Origin: Streptomyces sp. NBC_01717
GTDB lineage: Bacteria; Actinomycetota; Actinomycetes; Streptomycetales; Streptomycetaceae
Direction: 5' to 3'
NCBI RefSeq assembly: GCF_036248255.1
Contig: NZ_CP109178.1
Coordinates: forward strand, 5,084,001-5,148,000
Length of the DNA stretch: 64,000 nt
The translations under genes were made by a program, and so were the position numbers. This document shows positions 1 through 9,908 of the stretch, in pieces; position 1 is the first letter of the stretch; each line of letters starts with the position of its first letter. A model generated the notes under the pieces. It had not been told where the DNA came from. It saw only the letters and a program-made list of their open reading frames with translations, and did no database searches.

Positions 1-820
1 CGGTCGGCAGCCCCTCGGCGGCGAGATGGCGCAGCCCGATCGCGGTGAGCGCCTTGCCGAGGCCGCCGCCCTGCGCGTCGGGCCGGATGCCGAGCACGTA
101 CACCTCGCCGAGCTGCTCCTCGGCGTGCACCTTCGTCCAGTGGAAGCCGATCAGCTCGCCGTCGCGCTCGGCCAGGAAGAAGCCCTTCGGGTCGAACCAC
201 GGCTCAGCCTTGCGGTCGTCCAGGTCGCGCTGGGTGAGCGCCCCCTGCTCGGGGTGGTGGGCGAAGGCGGCACTGTTCACCGCGAGCCAGGCGGCGTCGT
301 CCTGGCCGGGCACGAAGGTGCGGATGGTGACGCCCGGCGGCAGCACGGGCTCCGCCATGTCCAGCGGGCTCAAGGTGCGGCGCAGCTGACGCAGTTCACG
401 GAAGAGGGAGAGGCCGAGGACCTGGGCGAGGTGGCGTGCCGCGGACTTCCCGCCGTGCGCCCAGACGCGCAGCCGCTTCCCGGTCGCGGCGAGCAGGGCG
501 GCACCCAGCGCCCGCCCGTGCCCCTGGCCGCGGTGCGCGGGGTGCACCACCAGTTCGGCGGCCGGTGCCTCGACGGGGTCGGTGTCCTCCAGTTGCGCGT
601 ACCCGACGAGGGTGCCCGAGCTGGTGAGCAGAAGGTGGCGCACACCCTCCCGGCGCCCGCCCCTGAGCTGCAGCCGGCCCTGCTCGGAGACCGCGGGCCT
701 GCCGTCGGCGCGGGTCGCTTCGTCGAGCAGATCGAGGACGGCTCCGGCCTGGTCGGCAGAGAGCACGTCGAGCGTCCGGATCTCACGCCCGGGGGCGGGG
801 AGGGGTACATCAGTCGTCAT
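1..820 (-). CDS. mshD: Mycothiol synthase (MshD), 3' end cut by window edge
   Basis: GNAT-fold enzyme that acetylates Cys-GlcN-Ins with acetyl-CoA, the last step of mycothiol synthesis in the cytoplasm. Two GNAT repeats are visible: the N-terminal acetyl-CoA loop reads VVHPAHRGQGHG (about residues 95-107) and the C-terminal one reads LGIRPDAQGGGLGKAL near the left edge. This double-GNAT layout is the MshD signature. The chosen ATG gives MTTDVPLPAPGREIRTLDV. About 273 codons are present and the family is about 300-320 aa long, so only the last few dozen residues are missing. It is divergent from the downstream 5'-nucleotidase gene, with about 230 bp between them. Confidence 0.93.
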   Translation of the reverse strand, partial: MTTDVPLPAPGREIRTLDVLSADQAGAVLDLLDEATRADGRPAVSEQGRLQLRGGRREGVRHLLLTSSGTLVGYAQLEDTDPVEAPAAELVVHPAHRGQGHGRALGAALLAATGKRLRVWAHGGKSAARHLAQVLGLSLFRELRQLRRTLSPLDMAEPVLPPGVTIRTFVPGQDDAAWLAVNSAAFAHHPEQGALTQRDLDDRKAEPWFDPKGFFLAERDGELIGFHWTKVHAEEQLGEVYVLGIRPDAQGGGLGKALTAIGLRHLAAEGLPT

Positions 821-1053
821 GCGTACGAGCGTACGGCGGGGCGGGGCCGTGAGGGGGGCAGTGAGGTGTCGCGGGGCTCGGCCATTGCCGTGACGTTTTC
901 GACCGGATAGGTGCGAGCTGTGGGCGGTGTGGGCGAGTTGATCCCCTTACCGACCACATGGCAACCGGTTCGTAACGCGAAACACCTGTCGCGCTACGCG
1001 CGTTGACTCTAGGCTGCGGGCCGAAACCTCCCGCTGAACTCACAAGGGGACCG

Positions 1054-2895
1054 ATGTCAGCGACACCGCAGAAGAACCGTGCGTCACGGCGGGTGCTCGC
1101 CGCCGCGGCCGGGCTGGCCACCGTCGGCGCACTCGTCGCGGCGATGCCGGCCGGCGCCCAGGACCGCGGTCACGGCCACGGTCACGGGCACCACACGCCC
1201 GCGCGTACCGTCGACGTCCAGCTGCTGTCCTTCAACGACCTGCACGGCAACCTGGAGCCGCCGGCCGGTTCGGCCGGCAACGTCACCGAGACGCAGGCCG
1301 ACGGCACGACGAAGGCGATACCGGCCGGTGGTGTCGAGTACCTCGCCTCCTCGCTGCGCACCGCGCGCAAGGGCCACCCGTACTCCATCACCGCGGCCGG
1401 CGGCGACATGGTGGGCGCGAGCCCGCTGCTGTCCGGGCTCTTCCACGACGAGCCGACCATCGAGGCGCTCAACAAGATCGACCTCGATGTGACGACCGTC
1501 GGCAACCACGAGTTCGACGAGGGTGCCACCGAGCTGGCCCGCCTCCAGAACGGCGGCTGCCACCCGGTCGAGGGCTGTTACGAGAAGGGCAAGACGTTCC
1601 AGGGCGCCGACTTCCCGTACCTGGCCGCCAACGTGACGGACGAGAAGACCGGCAAGCCGATCCTCAAGCCGTACACGGTGTGGAAGAAGAACGGCGTCAA
1701 GATCGGCTTCATCGGGGTGACCCTGGAGGGCACGCCGAACATCGTCACCGCCAACGGCGTCAAGGGCCTGAAGTTCCACGACGAGATCGAGACGGTCAAC
1801 AAGTACGCCAAGGAGCTCGACCGACAGGGCGTGAAGTCCATCGTCGCGCTCATCCACGAGGGCGGGGCCCCGGCCTCCTCCTCGTACAACTACAACTGCG
1901 ACAGCCCCGGCGCCGGTGACGGCATCTCCGGGCCGATCGTGGACATCGCCAAGGGCATCAGCCCGAAGGTCGACGCGCTGGTCACGGGTCACACGCACCA
2001 GGCGTACGTGTGCACCGTGCCGGACCCGGCGGGCAACCCGCGCCTGGTCACCTCGGCGTCGTCGTTCGGCAAGCTGTACACGGACACGACCCTCACGTAC
2101 GACCGCCGCACCAAGGACATCGTGCGTACGTCGGTGAAGTCGTCGAGCTCCTCGAACCCGACCTCGGCTAACCACATCGTCACCCGGGACCAGCCCAAGG
2201 CCACCGACATGACGGCCCTGATCGCCCGCTGGAACACCCTCGCGGCCCCCATCGCGAGCAAGCCGCAGGGCTTCATCTCCGCCGACATCAACGGCCGCGG
2301 AGCCACGACCCCGGAGCAGCCGCTCGGCGACCTGATCGCCGACGCGCAGCTGGAGGGACTGGCCCCGGCGGACAAGGGCGGGGCGGTCGTCGCCTTCATG
2401 AACCCGGGCGGCATCCGCGCGGACCTGGTGTACAAGTCGACCGGCAGTGAGGGCGACGGGGTGGTGACGTACGGCGAGTCGTTCACCGTGCAGCCCTTCA
2501 CCAACATGATGAATGTCGTCGACCTGACCGGTGCCCAGCTGATCAGCGCGCTCCAGCAGCAGGTCAGCGGCGCCAACGAGGCCAGCCCGAAGATCCTTCA
2601 GGTGTCCAAGGGCCTCACGTACACCCTCGACATGACGAAGACGGGCGCGGCCCGCGTCGTCGTCGACACGATCAAGCTGAACGGTGCGGCGATCGACCCG
2701 GCCAAGACGTACCGCGTCGCGATGAACGAGTTCCTCGCGGGCGGCGGCGACGGCTTCGCGGCGCTCGGACAGGGCACCGACAAGCTGGTCGGCCCGTCCG
2801 ACCTGGACCTGTTCAACGCGTACCTGGCGGCGCACTCTTCGGCCACGGCGCCGCTGGCCCCGCCGGCCACGGACCGGATCACGGTCATCCGGTAG
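1054..2895 (+). CDS. ushA: Secreted bifunctional metallophosphatase/5'-nucleotidase
   Basis: Exported nucleotidase that releases phosphate from extracellular nucleotides. The start at 1054 follows an AAGGGGA ribosome site and gives a 613-aa precursor with a signal peptide (twin Arg near residue 12, hydrophobic core, AGAQ cleavage region). Directly after it lies a His-rich stretch (GHGHGHGHH). The N-terminal calcineurin-like domain shows LLSFNDLHGN, GGDMVGASP, GNHEFDEG and GHTHQ metal-binding blocks. The C-terminal 5'-nucleotidase domain shows FMNPGGIRADL and PFTNMMN. The length is normal for the UshA family. Regulation by phosphate (PhoP) is known for the S. coelicolor relative as I recall, but I see no convincing PHO box here. 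Confidence 0.93.
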   Translation: MSATPQKNRASRRVLAAAAGLATVGALVAAMPAGAQDRGHGHGHGHHTPARTVDVQLLSFNDLHGNLEPPAGSAGNVTETQADGTTKAIPAGGVEYLASSLRTARKGHPYSITAAGGDMVGASPLLSGLFHDEPTIEALNKIDLDVTTVGNHEFDEGATELARLQNGGCHPVEGCYEKGKTFQGADFPYLAANVTDEKTGKPILKPYTVWKKNGVKIGFIGVTLEGTPNIVTANGVKGLKFHDEIETVNKYAKELDRQGVKSIVALIHEGGAPASSSYNYNCDSPGAGDGISGPIVDIAKGISPKVDALVTGHTHQAYVCTVPDPAGNPRLVTSASSFGKLYTDTTLTYDRRTKDIVRTSVKSSSSSNPTSANHIVTRDQPKATDMTALIARWNTLAAPIASKPQGFISADINGRGATTPEQPLGDLIADAQLEGLAPADKGGAVVAFMNPGGIRADLVYKSTGSEGDGVVTYGESFTVQPFTNMMNVVDLTGAQLISALQQQVSGANEASPKILQVSKGLTYTLDMTKTGAARVVVDTIKLNGAAIDPAKTYRVAMNEFLAGGGDGFAALGQGTDKLVGPSDLDLFNAYLAAHSSATAPLAPPATDRITVIR

Positions 2896-2911
2896 GTCCG
2901 GTGATCGGGTG

Positions 2912-2947
2912 AGCGGGGCGGTGGGCCATCCGGCCCACCGCCCCGCT
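2912..2947 (+). terminator. Strong hairpin terminator after 5'-nucleotidase
   Basis: A perfect 16-bp GC-rich stem (AGCGGGGCGGTGGGCC paired with its complement) with an ATCC loop starts 16 bases after the stop codon. There is no T tract, as is usual in Streptomyces. Confidence 0.85.
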
Positions 2948-2990
2948 GTCGTCACGGGTTCGGGCCCGGGCCTCGCCTAGTGTCGGAAAC

Positions 2991-3422
2991 ATGACTGCAG
3001 AAGCCGAAGCAGACGTGGACGACGGCCTGGTCACCGTCGCCTGCAACGGGTCTGTCCGCGAAACGATCGACCGGCTCCAGGAGGCCATCACCGCCTCGGG
3101 CTTCCAGGTGTTCGCGCGGATCGACCATGCGGACCATGCCGCCCGCATCGGCCTGGAACTCAGGCCGACCGAGCTGCTCATCTTCGGTAAGCCCGAGGGC
3201 GGCACGCAGCTGATGCAGGACCGGCAGACCGCCGGCATCGATCTCCCGTCAAAGGCGCTGGCCTGGCAGGATGCCGCCGGCGACACCTGGGTGACCTGCA
3301 ACGACGCCTCATGGCTCGCCGCCCGCCACGGTCTGGGGCCGGCGAGCGAAGCGGGTGTCGCCGCGGTGGAGGCGAGCACGGTGGCGGCGGTTCGTCAGGC
3401 GACGGGCCCGGCCACGGTCTAG
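2991..3422 (+). CDS. DUF302 domain protein
   Basis: A 143-aa soluble protein without signal peptide or membrane segment. The sequence fits the DUF302 fold: an N-terminal VRETIDRLQEAI helix, FARIDHADHA, then ELLIFGKPEGGTQLM and the PSKALAWQD segment. DUF302 proteins are small alpha/beta domains of unknown biochemical function, sometimes linked to redox or metal stress. It lies alone between a terminator and the PI-PLC gene, so context gives no further clue. Confidence 0.85.
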   Translation: MTAEAEADVDDGLVTVACNGSVRETIDRLQEAITASGFQVFARIDHADHAARIGLELRPTELLIFGKPEGGTQLMQDRQTAGIDLPSKALAWQDAAGDTWVTCNDASWLAARHGLGPASEAGVAAVEASTVAAVRQATGPATV

Positions 3423-3529
3423 GGGCGGCCGGGTGCCCGTGTCCCGGCGGTGCGGCCCCGTTCCCGTTGTGGCGTGTACCCGTCATACTCCGAAGGCTGA
3501 CCCCCCACACAGCCGACGGAGGCACCCGC

Positions 3530-4414
3530 ATGAGCACCCGCAGAACCTTCTTAACCGGCGCACTCGCCCTCTCCGCCACCGCTCTCGTCGGGACGGAACC
3601 CGCGACCGCCGCGGCCCACCGGGCAGCTCTCACCACGCAGGACTGGATGGCCGGCCTTGCCGACGCCGTCCCCGTACAGCGCCTGACCATCCCCGGAACA
3701 CACGACTCCGGCGCTCGCTACGGCGGCCCGTGGACCGAGTGCCAGAACACCACCGTCGCCGAGCAGCTGGGCAGCGGCATCCGCTTTCTCGACGTACGGT
3801 GCCGGATCACCGGCGACTCCTTCGCGATCCATCACGGAGCCTCGTACCAGAACCTGATGTTCGGTGACGTCCTGGGCGCCTGCTGGGACTTCCTGGCCGA
3901 GCACCCCACCGAGACCGTGCTGATGCGGGTCAAGCAGGAGTACTCCGAGGAGAGCGACGCCGAGTTCCGGCGGATCTTCGACCTGTACCTCGACGCCAAG
4001 GGCTGGCGGCCGCTGTTCCGGATCGACCCCGCGCTGCCCGCGCTGGGTGAGGCCCGCGGCAAGGTCGTGCTGCTCGCCGACAACGGCGGACTGCCCGGCG
4101 TCCGCTACGCAGATCCCGCACTCTTCGACATCCAGGACGACTACATGGCGGAACCGTTCGCCAAGTATCCGAAGATCGAGTCCCAGTTCCGCAGGGCCGC
4201 TCAGCAGCCCGGGAAGCTGTTCATGAATTACGTGAGCACGGCGGCCCTGATGCCGCCCCGCTGGAACGCGGACCGGCTCAACCCGCAGGTGCAGTCGTTC
4301 CTCGACGGCTCCGAGGCGTCCGGCTGGACGGGGCTCGGGATCGTCCCGCTGGACTTCCCCGCCACCCGCCCCGGCCTGGTCGCATCACTGATCCGGCACA
4401 ATCCCGGGGCCTGA
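3530..4414 (+). CDS. Tat-exported phosphatidylinositol-specific phospholipase C-like protein
   Basis: A secreted 294-aa protein of the bacterial PI-PLC X-domain family, which cleaves phosphatidylinositol or GPI-type lipids by intramolecular phosphotransfer. The start at 3530 is set by GACGGAGG 8 bases upstream. Residues 1-29 form a twin-arginine signal (STRRTFLTG, hydrophobic core, ATAAA). The catalytic blocks are IPGTHDSGA (His58) and FAIHHGASYQN (His101/102), followed by ETVLMRVKQEYS and KVVLLADNGG. Length and order of blocks match Bacillus/Listeria-type PI-PLCs. The actual lipid substrate cannot be told from sequence. Confidence 0.88.
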   Translation: MSTRRTFLTGALALSATALVGTEPATAAAHRAALTTQDWMAGLADAVPVQRLTIPGTHDSGARYGGPWTECQNTTVAEQLGSGIRFLDVRCRITGDSFAIHHGASYQNLMFGDVLGACWDFLAEHPTETVLMRVKQEYSEESDAEFRRIFDLYLDAKGWRPLFRIDPALPALGEARGKVVLLADNGGLPGVRYADPALFDIQDDYMAEPFAKYPKIESQFRRAAQQPGKLFMNYVSTAALMPPRWNADRLNPQVQSFLDGSEASGWTGLGIVPLDFPATRPGLVASLIRHNPGA

Positions 4415-4431
4415 GCGGTCCCCGGGGCGGC

Positions 4432-5856
4432 TCAAGGGGACTCCGGCGGCGGCTGCGGGGCGCCCGGCAGCCGGATCCATGCCTCCGTGCCGGCGCCGGG
4501 CGCCCGGCGCAGCGCGACCTCGCCGCCCGCCTGCTGGACCGTGCGCGCGACGATCGACAGGCCCAGGCCCGAACCCGGCAGCTGGCGGGCGGACGGGGAG
4601 CGCCAGAAGCGTTCGAAGACGTACGGGAGTTCCTCTTCGGGGATGCCCGGGCCCTGGTCCACCACGGTCAGCTCCCCGCCGTGCAGCGCGACGGCGATCG
4701 TGCCGTGCTGCGGGCTGAACTTCACGGCGTTGTCGAGGACGTTGACGACCGCCCGCTCCAGTGCCGCCGGCTCGGCCCGTACGTACCAGGGTTCGAGGTC
4801 CGCCGTGATGGTCAGCTCCGGGCCGCGGAGCCGTGCCCGTTCCAGCGCGGCGGAGGCGATGTCGTGCAGGCCGACGACCTGGAGCGGGCCGGGCTGGGCC
4901 GCGTCCGGGCGGGCCAGTTCCTGGAGGTCGCCGATGAGCGCCGCCAGCTCGGTCATCTGCGCCGTGACCGACTTCATCAGCGCCCTGCGGTCGTCCGGCG
5001 GGATCGGCCGGCCGGTCTCCTCGCTGCGGGCGAGCAGTTCCACGTTCGTACGCAACGAGGTCAGCGGCGTGCGCAGTTCGTGCCCGGCGTCCGCGATCAG
5101 CTGCGCCTGCCGGTCGCGTGAGCTGGCGAGGGCGGCAGTCATCGAGTTGAAGGAGCGGGACAGCCGGGCGATCTCGTCCTCGCCCTCGACCGGGATGCGG
5201 AGCGTGAGGTCCTCGGTGCGGGCGACATGCTCGACGGCCTCGGTGAGCTCGTCGACGGGGCGCAGGCCGGTGCGGGCGACCCACAGCCCGGCGGCGCCCG
5301 CGCCGATGACACCGATGCCGGATACCGCGAGGAGGACGACTGCGAGCTGGTTGAGGGGGGCGGTGACCTGTTCCATGGGCAAGGCCACCGAGACGGCGAG
5401 CCCGGGCCGGACCAGCGGGCCGATGTGGACTTCCGAGGTGTAGACGCGCATCTTGACGCCGTCCTTCGCCTCGGTGGTGTGCACCGCGTCCCGCCGCTCC
5501 CCGGCCGCGACGGCCCGGTCGGCGGACTCCACCGGAATCGCGGACTTGCCCGGCCAGGTGCACGGCTTCGTGCTCGTGGGCGTCACCACCTGGATCGTGT
5601 AGGGGATCTCCGGTCCGCCCGGGTTGTTGTCCTGCGGCAGCCCCTGCAGGCAGGCGACGTTCAGATTCTCGACGATCTGCCGGTCGACATTGACCTGCCG
5701 CAGGCTGCTGTCGAGCTGCTCGATCAGCCGGTCCCGCGTGGTCAGCCAGCAGGCCAGGGCCACCGCCGCCACCGCGACCGCCACCGCGGTAGCGACCAGC
5801 ATCGCCAGCCGGGAGCGCAGCGGCAGCGCGCGGATCCGGTGCAGCGGGCCCGTCAC
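4432..5856 (-). CDS. Membrane sensor histidine kinase (MprB/CseC-like)
   Basis: A 474-aa kinase with an inner-membrane helix at about residues 18-38, a ~130-residue extracytoplasmic sensor, a second helix at about 168-193 and a HAMP linker. The cytoplasmic part carries the phosphoacceptor block [12 protein letters not shown] and an ATPase domain with [11 protein letters not shown] (N box), DQGPGI (G1) and GSGLGLSI (G2). Its start codon overlaps the response-regulator stop by 4 bases, so the two are co-translated. An HtrA protease lies just upstream in the same direction. The M. tuberculosis MprAB-PepD set has the same composition, which suggests an envelope-stress role; the signal is unknown. 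Confidence 0.92.
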   Translation of the reverse strand: MTGPLHRIRALPLRSRLAMLVATAVAVAVAAVALACWLTTRDRLIEQLDSSLRQVNVDRQIVENLNVACLQGLPQDNNPGGPEIPYTIQVVTPTSTKPCTWPGKSAIPVESADRAVAAGERRDAVHTTEAKDGVKMRVYTSEVHIGPLVRPGLAVSVALPMEQVTAPLNQLAVVLLAVSGIGVIGAGAAGLWVARTGLRPVDELTEAVEHVARTEDLTLRIPVEGEDEIARLSRSFNSMTAALASSRDRQAQLIADAGHELRTPLTSLRTNVELLARSEETGRPIPPDDRRALMKSVTAQMTELAALIGDLQELARPDAAQPGPLQVVGLHDIASAALERARLRGPELTITADLEPWYVRAEPAALERAVVNVLDNAVKFSPQHGTIAVALHGGELTVVDQGPGIPEEELPYVFERFWRSPSARQLPGSGLGLSIVARTVQQAGGEVALRRAPGAGTEAWIRLPGAPQPPPESP

Positions 5857-6584
5857 CCGTCACCCCCGCCGGCCCGCAGCGCGTACCCGACGCCCCGCAC
5901 CGTGTGCACGAGCCGCGGTTCGCCGCCCGCTTCCGTCTTGCGGCGCAGGTACATCACGTACACGTCCAGGGAGTTGGAGCTCGGTTCGAAGTCGAAGCCC
6001 CAGACCGCCTTCAGGATCTGCTCGCGGGTCAGCACCTGCCGCGGGTGGGCCAGGAACATCTCCAGCAGCGTGAATTCGGTCCGGGTCAGCTCGACGCGGC
6101 GGGAGCCGCGGGTGACCTCGCGGGTGGCGAGGTCCATCCGCAGATCGGCGAAGGACAGCACATTGTCGTCGGGGACGTCGCCGCCCGCCGCGGCCGCGTA
6201 CGAGCTGCGGCGCAGCAGGGCCCGGATGCGGGCGAAGAGCTCGTCCAGTTCGAAGGGCTTGACCAGGTAGTCGTCGGCGCCGGCGTCGAGCCCGGTGACG
6301 CGGTCGCCGACCGTGTCGCGGGCGGTGAGCATCAGGATGGGAGTGGTGGCGCCGGTGGAACGGATGCGGCGGGCGGCGGTCAGGCCGTCCATCCGCGGCA
6401 TCTGGATGTCGAGGACGATCAGATCGGGGGCGTACGACTCCGCCCTGGCCAGCGCGTCGATTCCGTCGACGGCGACCTGTGTGCCGTATCCCTCGAAAGC
6501 GAGACTGCGCTGCAGGGCCTCGCGCACGGCCGGCTCGTCGTCGACGATCAGGATGCGCTGCGGATCGTCTTCGGCGGGGCTCAT
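5853..6584 (-). CDS. OmpR/PhoB-family response regulator (MprA/CseB-like)
   Basis: A 243-aa DNA-binding partner of the adjacent kinase. The receiver domain has the acidic pair in [14 protein letters not shown], the phosphoacceptor Asp in [13 protein letters not shown], and the Lys in [11 protein letters not shown]. The C-terminal winged helix contains [13 protein letters not shown] and [21 protein letters not shown]. It overlaps the kinase by 4 bases. It begins 39 bases after the 52-aa gene, so it may share a transcript with the protease upstream. Confidence 0.94.
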   Translation of the reverse strand: MSPAEDDPQRILIVDDEPAVREALQRSLAFEGYGTQVAVDGIDALARAESYAPDLIVLDIQMPRMDGLTAARRIRSTGATTPILMLTARDTVGDRVTGLDAGADDYLVKPFELDELFARIRALLRRSSYAAAAGGDVPDDNVLSFADLRMDLATREVTRGSRRVELTRTEFTLLEMFLAHPRQVLTREQILKAVWGFDFEPSSNSLDVYVMYLRRKTEAGGEPRLVHTVRGVGYALRAGGGDG

Positions 6585-6623
6585 CGCTCGTCGTCCTCTT
6601 CTCTCTGCTCTGCCGGGATGCCT

Positions 6624-6782
6624 TCAGCCTCGCACGGCTGTGGCGCGGCGTCGCGCGGCCCGGCGTCCGCGGCCGGTGGTGACCGTGGTGGTCGCACGGA
6701 GTTCGGTGGCGCGCCGGGCCGCCGACGCGAGCGGCAGCGCCAGGTCCGCCGGGCCGACGGGGGTGTCGGACGGGTGGTTCAT
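6624..6782 (-). CDS. Small Arg/Thr-rich protein between protease and two-component genes
   Basis: A 52-codon gene starting MNHPSDTPVGPADLAL and ending in a basic tail (GRGRRAARRRATAVRG). It is preceded by GAGGAG, which overlaps the TGA of the protease gene, so translation is probably coupled to HtrA. It ends 39 bases before the response regulator. There is no membrane segment. The basic C-terminus could bind nucleic acid or an acidic partner, but no family is recognised. Placement, ribosome site and high third-position GC support a real gene. Confidence 0.6.
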   Translation of the reverse strand: MNHPSDTPVGPADLALPLASAARRATELRATTTVTTGRGRRAARRRATAVRG

Positions 6783-6793
6783 GGCTGATCTCC

Positions 6794-7918
6794 TCAGGAG
6801 CTGTCGCCGTCCCGCAGTGTGTCGAGGTCGGCCTTGAGCGTGTTCACCGGGATGGCGAAGCCGAGACCGACGCTGCCCGCACCGGAGCTGCTCGATCCGC
6901 CGGACGAACTCGCGGAGTACATGGCCGAGTTGATGCCGATGATCTCGCCGTTCATGTTGATGAGCGCACCGCCGGAGTTGCCGGGGTTGAGCGAGGCGTC
7001 GGTCTGGATGGCCTTGTACGTGGTGGTGGAGTTGCCGGTGTCGCCGTTGAACTGCCGTCCGCCGAACTCGAACGGCCAGTCACTGCCGCCGCCCTGCTGT
7101 CCCTGCTCCTGACCGTTCTCACTGTCCTTGGCGACGGTGACATCGCGGTTCAGCGCGGAGACGATGCCGCTGGTGACGGTGCCGGTGAGGCCCTCGGGCG
7201 AGCCGATCGCGACGACCTGGTCGCCGACCTTGATCCCGGAGGAGTCGCCGAGTGTGGCCGTCTTCAGCCCGCTCGCGCCCTCCAGATCGATCAGCGCCAG
7301 ATCCTTGTCGGCGTCGGTGCCGACGACCTTCGCGGTGTACGTCCTGCCGGTGCTCAGCGTCACCTTGATCGACGAGGCGCCCGCGATGACATGGTTGTTG
7401 GTGATGATCTCGCCGCCGGACGTGATGATCACGCCGGAGCCGGTGGACTCGCCCGCGGTCGACGTCGCACCGATCTCGACGATCGTCGGCGACACCGCCT
7501 TCGCGACACCGGCGACGGTGCCCGTGCTGCTCTGCGAGACGGTCGTGCCGCTGACCACCGAGCTGCTGTCGGTGCCGCTGGAACCGGTGCCGGTGAACTG
7601 ACCGACGGCGGTGGCGGTGATACCGCCGACGACCGCCGCCGCGACCGCCACGGCCGACAGCAGGGCGACCGGCCGCCTGGCCCGGCGCCCGTGCCCGGAC
7701 GGCTGGGGGGCGGGCTGCGGCAGCCCCTGACCGAAGCCGCCGTAGTGGTCGCCACCGCTGTGACCGGCGCCGCCGCTGCCGGGCCACACGGTCGTTCCGG
7801 GGCCCGTCGAGATCGGCTGCGCGGGCTGGTGCGCAGGCGGCGGCGGGTAGGCCGCGTCGCCGTTGCCGTACGAGGGGTACATCGGGTACTCGCCGCTCGG
7901 GCGCTGGCTCTCAGTCAT
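6794..7918 (-). CDS. Membrane-anchored HtrA/PepD-type serine protease lacking PDZ domain
   Basis: A 374-aa S1C protease. The start at 7918 (MTESQRPSGEYPMYP) begins a ~85-residue Pro/Gly-rich cytoplasmic tail. One membrane helix (PVALLSAVAVAAAVVGG) follows, with a Ser/Thr-rich linker outside. The protease domain holds the triad: His in NNHVIAG, Asp in DKDLALIDL, Ser in NPGNSGGAL. The protein stops soon after GLGFAIPVNTLKADLDTL, where HtrA proteins normally enter a PDZ domain; no PDZ is present. It probably degrades misfolded exported proteins and may feed back on the adjacent two-component system. Confidence 0.92.
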   Translation of the reverse strand: MTESQRPSGEYPMYPSYGNGDAAYPPPPAHQPAQPISTGPGTTVWPGSGGAGHSGGDHYGGFGQGLPQPAPQPSGHGRRARRPVALLSAVAVAAAVVGGITATAVGQFTGTGSSGTDSSSVVSGTTVSQSSTGTVAGVAKAVSPTIVEIGATSTAGESTGSGVIITSGGEIITNNHVIAGASSIKVTLSTGRTYTAKVVGTDADKDLALIDLEGASGLKTATLGDSSGIKVGDQVVAIGSPEGLTGTVTSGIVSALNRDVTVAKDSENGQEQGQQGGGSDWPFEFGGRQFNGDTGNSTTTYKAIQTDASLNPGNSGGALINMNGEIIGINSAMYSASSSGGSSSSGAGSVGLGFAIPVNTLKADLDTLRDGDSS

Positions 7919-8021
7919 GTCCCCGACTGTGTCCAGCGAACATGAGAGGAGCCTGAGCACGTCCTGAGAAGCCCGGCAGAACCTCGTATGCCCGATATAA
8001 AGGCCGTACGGGCGTCGCCGC

Positions 8022-9068
8022 CTACCGCCCCTGACCGGCCGCCGGCTCCCCGCACCCGCACGACCGCCGCACCACCAGCGCCGACGGGAACTGCTTCAGC
8101 CGCTCCCGCCGGGACCCCGACACCCGCAGCGAGTCGTCGAGCACCAGGTCCACCGCGGCACGCGCCATCGCCGGGCGGTCCGAGGAGATCGTGGTCAGCG
8201 GCGGATCGGTCAGACCCGCTTCCTTCACGTCGTCGAAGCCCGCCACCGCGAGCTCCCCGGGCACATCGATCCGCAGTTCGCGAGCAGCCCGCAGCACCCC
8301 GATGGCCTGGTCGTCCGTCGAGCAGAAGATCGCCGGCGGGCGGTCCGGGCCGGCGAGCAGCCCGAGCGCCACCCGGTAGGCGTCGTAACGGTTGTACGGG
8401 GCCTGGAAGAGCCGGCCCTCCGTCGACCGTCCCGACTCGTGCATCGCCCGGCGCCAGCCCTCGACGTGGTCGGCGACCGGGTCGCCGACCGCCGGGGTCG
8501 TCTCCATGCCGCCGAGGCACGCCACGTACGCGTTGCCGTGTTCGAGCAGGTGCCGGGTCGCCAGCTGCGCGCCGCCGATGTCGTCCGTGACGACCGCGAC
8601 GTCGTCGATCGCCTCCGGCCGCTCGTGCAGCAGCACGACCCGTGCGTCCCACGCCTCTATCTCGGCCGCCGCCCGCTCGCTGGGCCCCTGGCTGACCAGG
8701 ATCAGCCCGGAGACCCGCATTCCGAGGAAGGCCCGCAGGTAGTGGACCTCGCGTTCGTCGCGGTAGTCGGAATTGCCGACCAGGACCATTTTCCCGCGCT
8801 CCGCCGCGGCCTGTTCGACCGCGTGCGCCATCTCTGCGAAGAACGGCTGCCGGGCGTCCGGAACGATCATTCCTATGAGATCGGTCCGCCGCGACGCCAT
8901 CGCCTGCGCGACCCGGTCGGGCCGGTAACCCAGCTCCTTGATCGCGCCGAGTACCCGCTCGCGCGTGGCCGGGGCAACCGGCCGGGGTCCGTTGTTGATG
9001 ACGTAGCTGACGACCGCGGTCGACGTCCCCGCCAGTCTCGCCACATCGTCCCGCGTCACCTTGGCCAC
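8022..9068 (-). CDS. LacI-family transcriptional regulator
   Basis: A 348-aa repressor. The N-terminal helix-turn-helix is [21 protein letters not shown], followed by the hinge helix ([15 protein letters not shown]). The rest is a periplasmic-binding-protein-like effector domain ([50 protein letters not shown]). The C-terminus carries CGCG. Nearby genes give no sugar operon, so the effector is unknown. It lies 24 bases downstream of glnR in the same direction and could be read through from it. Confidence 0.93.
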   Translation of the reverse strand: MAKVTRDDVARLAGTSTAVVSYVINNGPRPVAPATRERVLGAIKELGYRPDRVAQAMASRRTDLIGMIVPDARQPFFAEMAHAVEQAAAERGKMVLVGNSDYRDEREVHYLRAFLGMRVSGLILVSQGPSERAAAEIEAWDARVVLLHERPEAIDDVAVVTDDIGGAQLATRHLLEHGNAYVACLGGMETTPAVGDPVADHVEGWRRAMHESGRSTEGRLFQAPYNRYDAYRVALGLLAGPDRPPAIFCSTDDQAIGVLRAARELRIDVPGELAVAGFDDVKEAGLTDPPLTTISSDRPAMARAAVDLVLDDSLRVSGSRRERLKQFPSALVVRRSCGCGEPAAGQGR

Positions 9069-9092
9069 GCGCGGCAGTCTACGCGGATGGAA

Positions 9093-9908
9093 CTACCTCT
9101 TGGCAGGCCGGACCGGGGCTTCTTCCGTGACCTCGGCTACCTCCGAGTGCTCCGGACGGGTGACGGGTTCGGCCGGTGCGTCCGCCGCGGTCCGGGCCGC
9201 AGCCTGGGCCTTGGCCTCCCCGGCCGCGCGCTCCACCTTTTCCGGCGCGACGAAGCGGTAGCCGACGTTGCGGACCGTGCCGATCAGCGACTCGTGCTCG
9301 GGGCCGAGCTTGGCGCGCAGTCGCCGGACATGGACGTCGACCGTCCGCGTACCGCCGAAGTAGTCGTAGCCCCAGACCTCCTGGAGCAGCTGGGCGCGGG
9401 TGAAGACCCGGCCCGGGTGCTGCGCGAGGTACTTGAGAAGTTCGAATTCCTTGAAGGTCAGGTCGAGGACCCGGCCCTTCAGCTTCGCGCTGTACGTCGC
9501 CTCGTCGACCGAAAGGTCGCCGTTGCGGATCTCCATCGGGGAGTCGTCGGAGGTGAGCTGCTGCCGGCCGGTGGCGAGCCGCAGCCGGGCCTCCACCTCG
9601 GCCGGTCCCGCCGTGTCCAGCAGCACGTCGTCGATGCCCCAGTCGGCGGTGACGGCCGCGAGACCGCCCTCCGTCACGACGAGGATCAGCGGGCAGCCCG
9701 GTCCGGTGGACCGCAGCAGCTGGCACAGCGACCGTACCTGCGGCAGGTCGCGGCGGCCGTCGACCAGGATGACGTCGGCACCTGGGGTGTCGACGAGAGC
9801 GGGTCCTTCGGCGGGAGCCACCCGCACGCTGTGCAAGAGCAGACCGAGGGCGGGAAGCACCTCCGTCGACGGCTGGAGGGCATTCGTCAGAAGCAGCAGT
9901 GAACTCAT
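9093..9908 (-). CDS. glnR: GlnR, global nitrogen response regulator
   Basis: A 271-aa OmpR-type orphan regulator that controls glnA, glnII, amtB, nir and ure genes in actinomycetes. The receiver domain is atypical. The conserved Asp50 is present (ILVDGR), but the acidic pair that binds Mg2+ is replaced by Thr8-Asn9. This agrees with GlnR acting as a dimer without phosphorylation. The winged helix contains [19 protein letters not shown] and [15 protein letters not shown]. An Ala/Glu/Pro-rich tail follows residue 220. No kinase gene is adjacent. Its ATG overlaps the stop of a 22-codon upstream ORF (ATGA), so translation may be coupled to it. Confidence 0.97.
   Translation of the reverse strand: MSSLLLLTNALQPSTEVLPALGLLLHSVRVAPAEGPALVDTPGADVILVDGRRDLPQVRSLCQLLRSTGPGCPLILVVTEGGLAAVTADWGIDDVLLDTAGPAEVEARLRLATGRQQLTSDDSPMEIRNGDLSVDEATYSAKLKGRVLDLTFKEFELLKYLAQHPGRVFTRAQLLQEVWGYDYFGGTRTVDVHVRRLRAKLGPEHESLIGTVRNVGYRFVAPEKVERAAGEAKAQAAARTAADAPAEPVTRPEHSEVAEVTEEAPVRPAKR

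Noticed and set aside
26..910. A 294-codon plus-strand frame across the window start
   Set aside because: It is the shadow of mshD on the other strand; the minus frame has complete GNAT motifs.
900..1053. Possible PHO boxes upstream of the 5'-nucleotidase (GTTGATCCCCT, GGTTCGTAACG)
   Set aside because: Each differs from the 11-bp PHO consensus at several positions and they do not form a clean direct repeat.
1084..2955. A 623-codon minus-strand frame opposite the 5'-nucleotidase
   Set aside because: Arg/Val/Asp-rich content and no family motifs; typical antisense frame of a high-GC gene.
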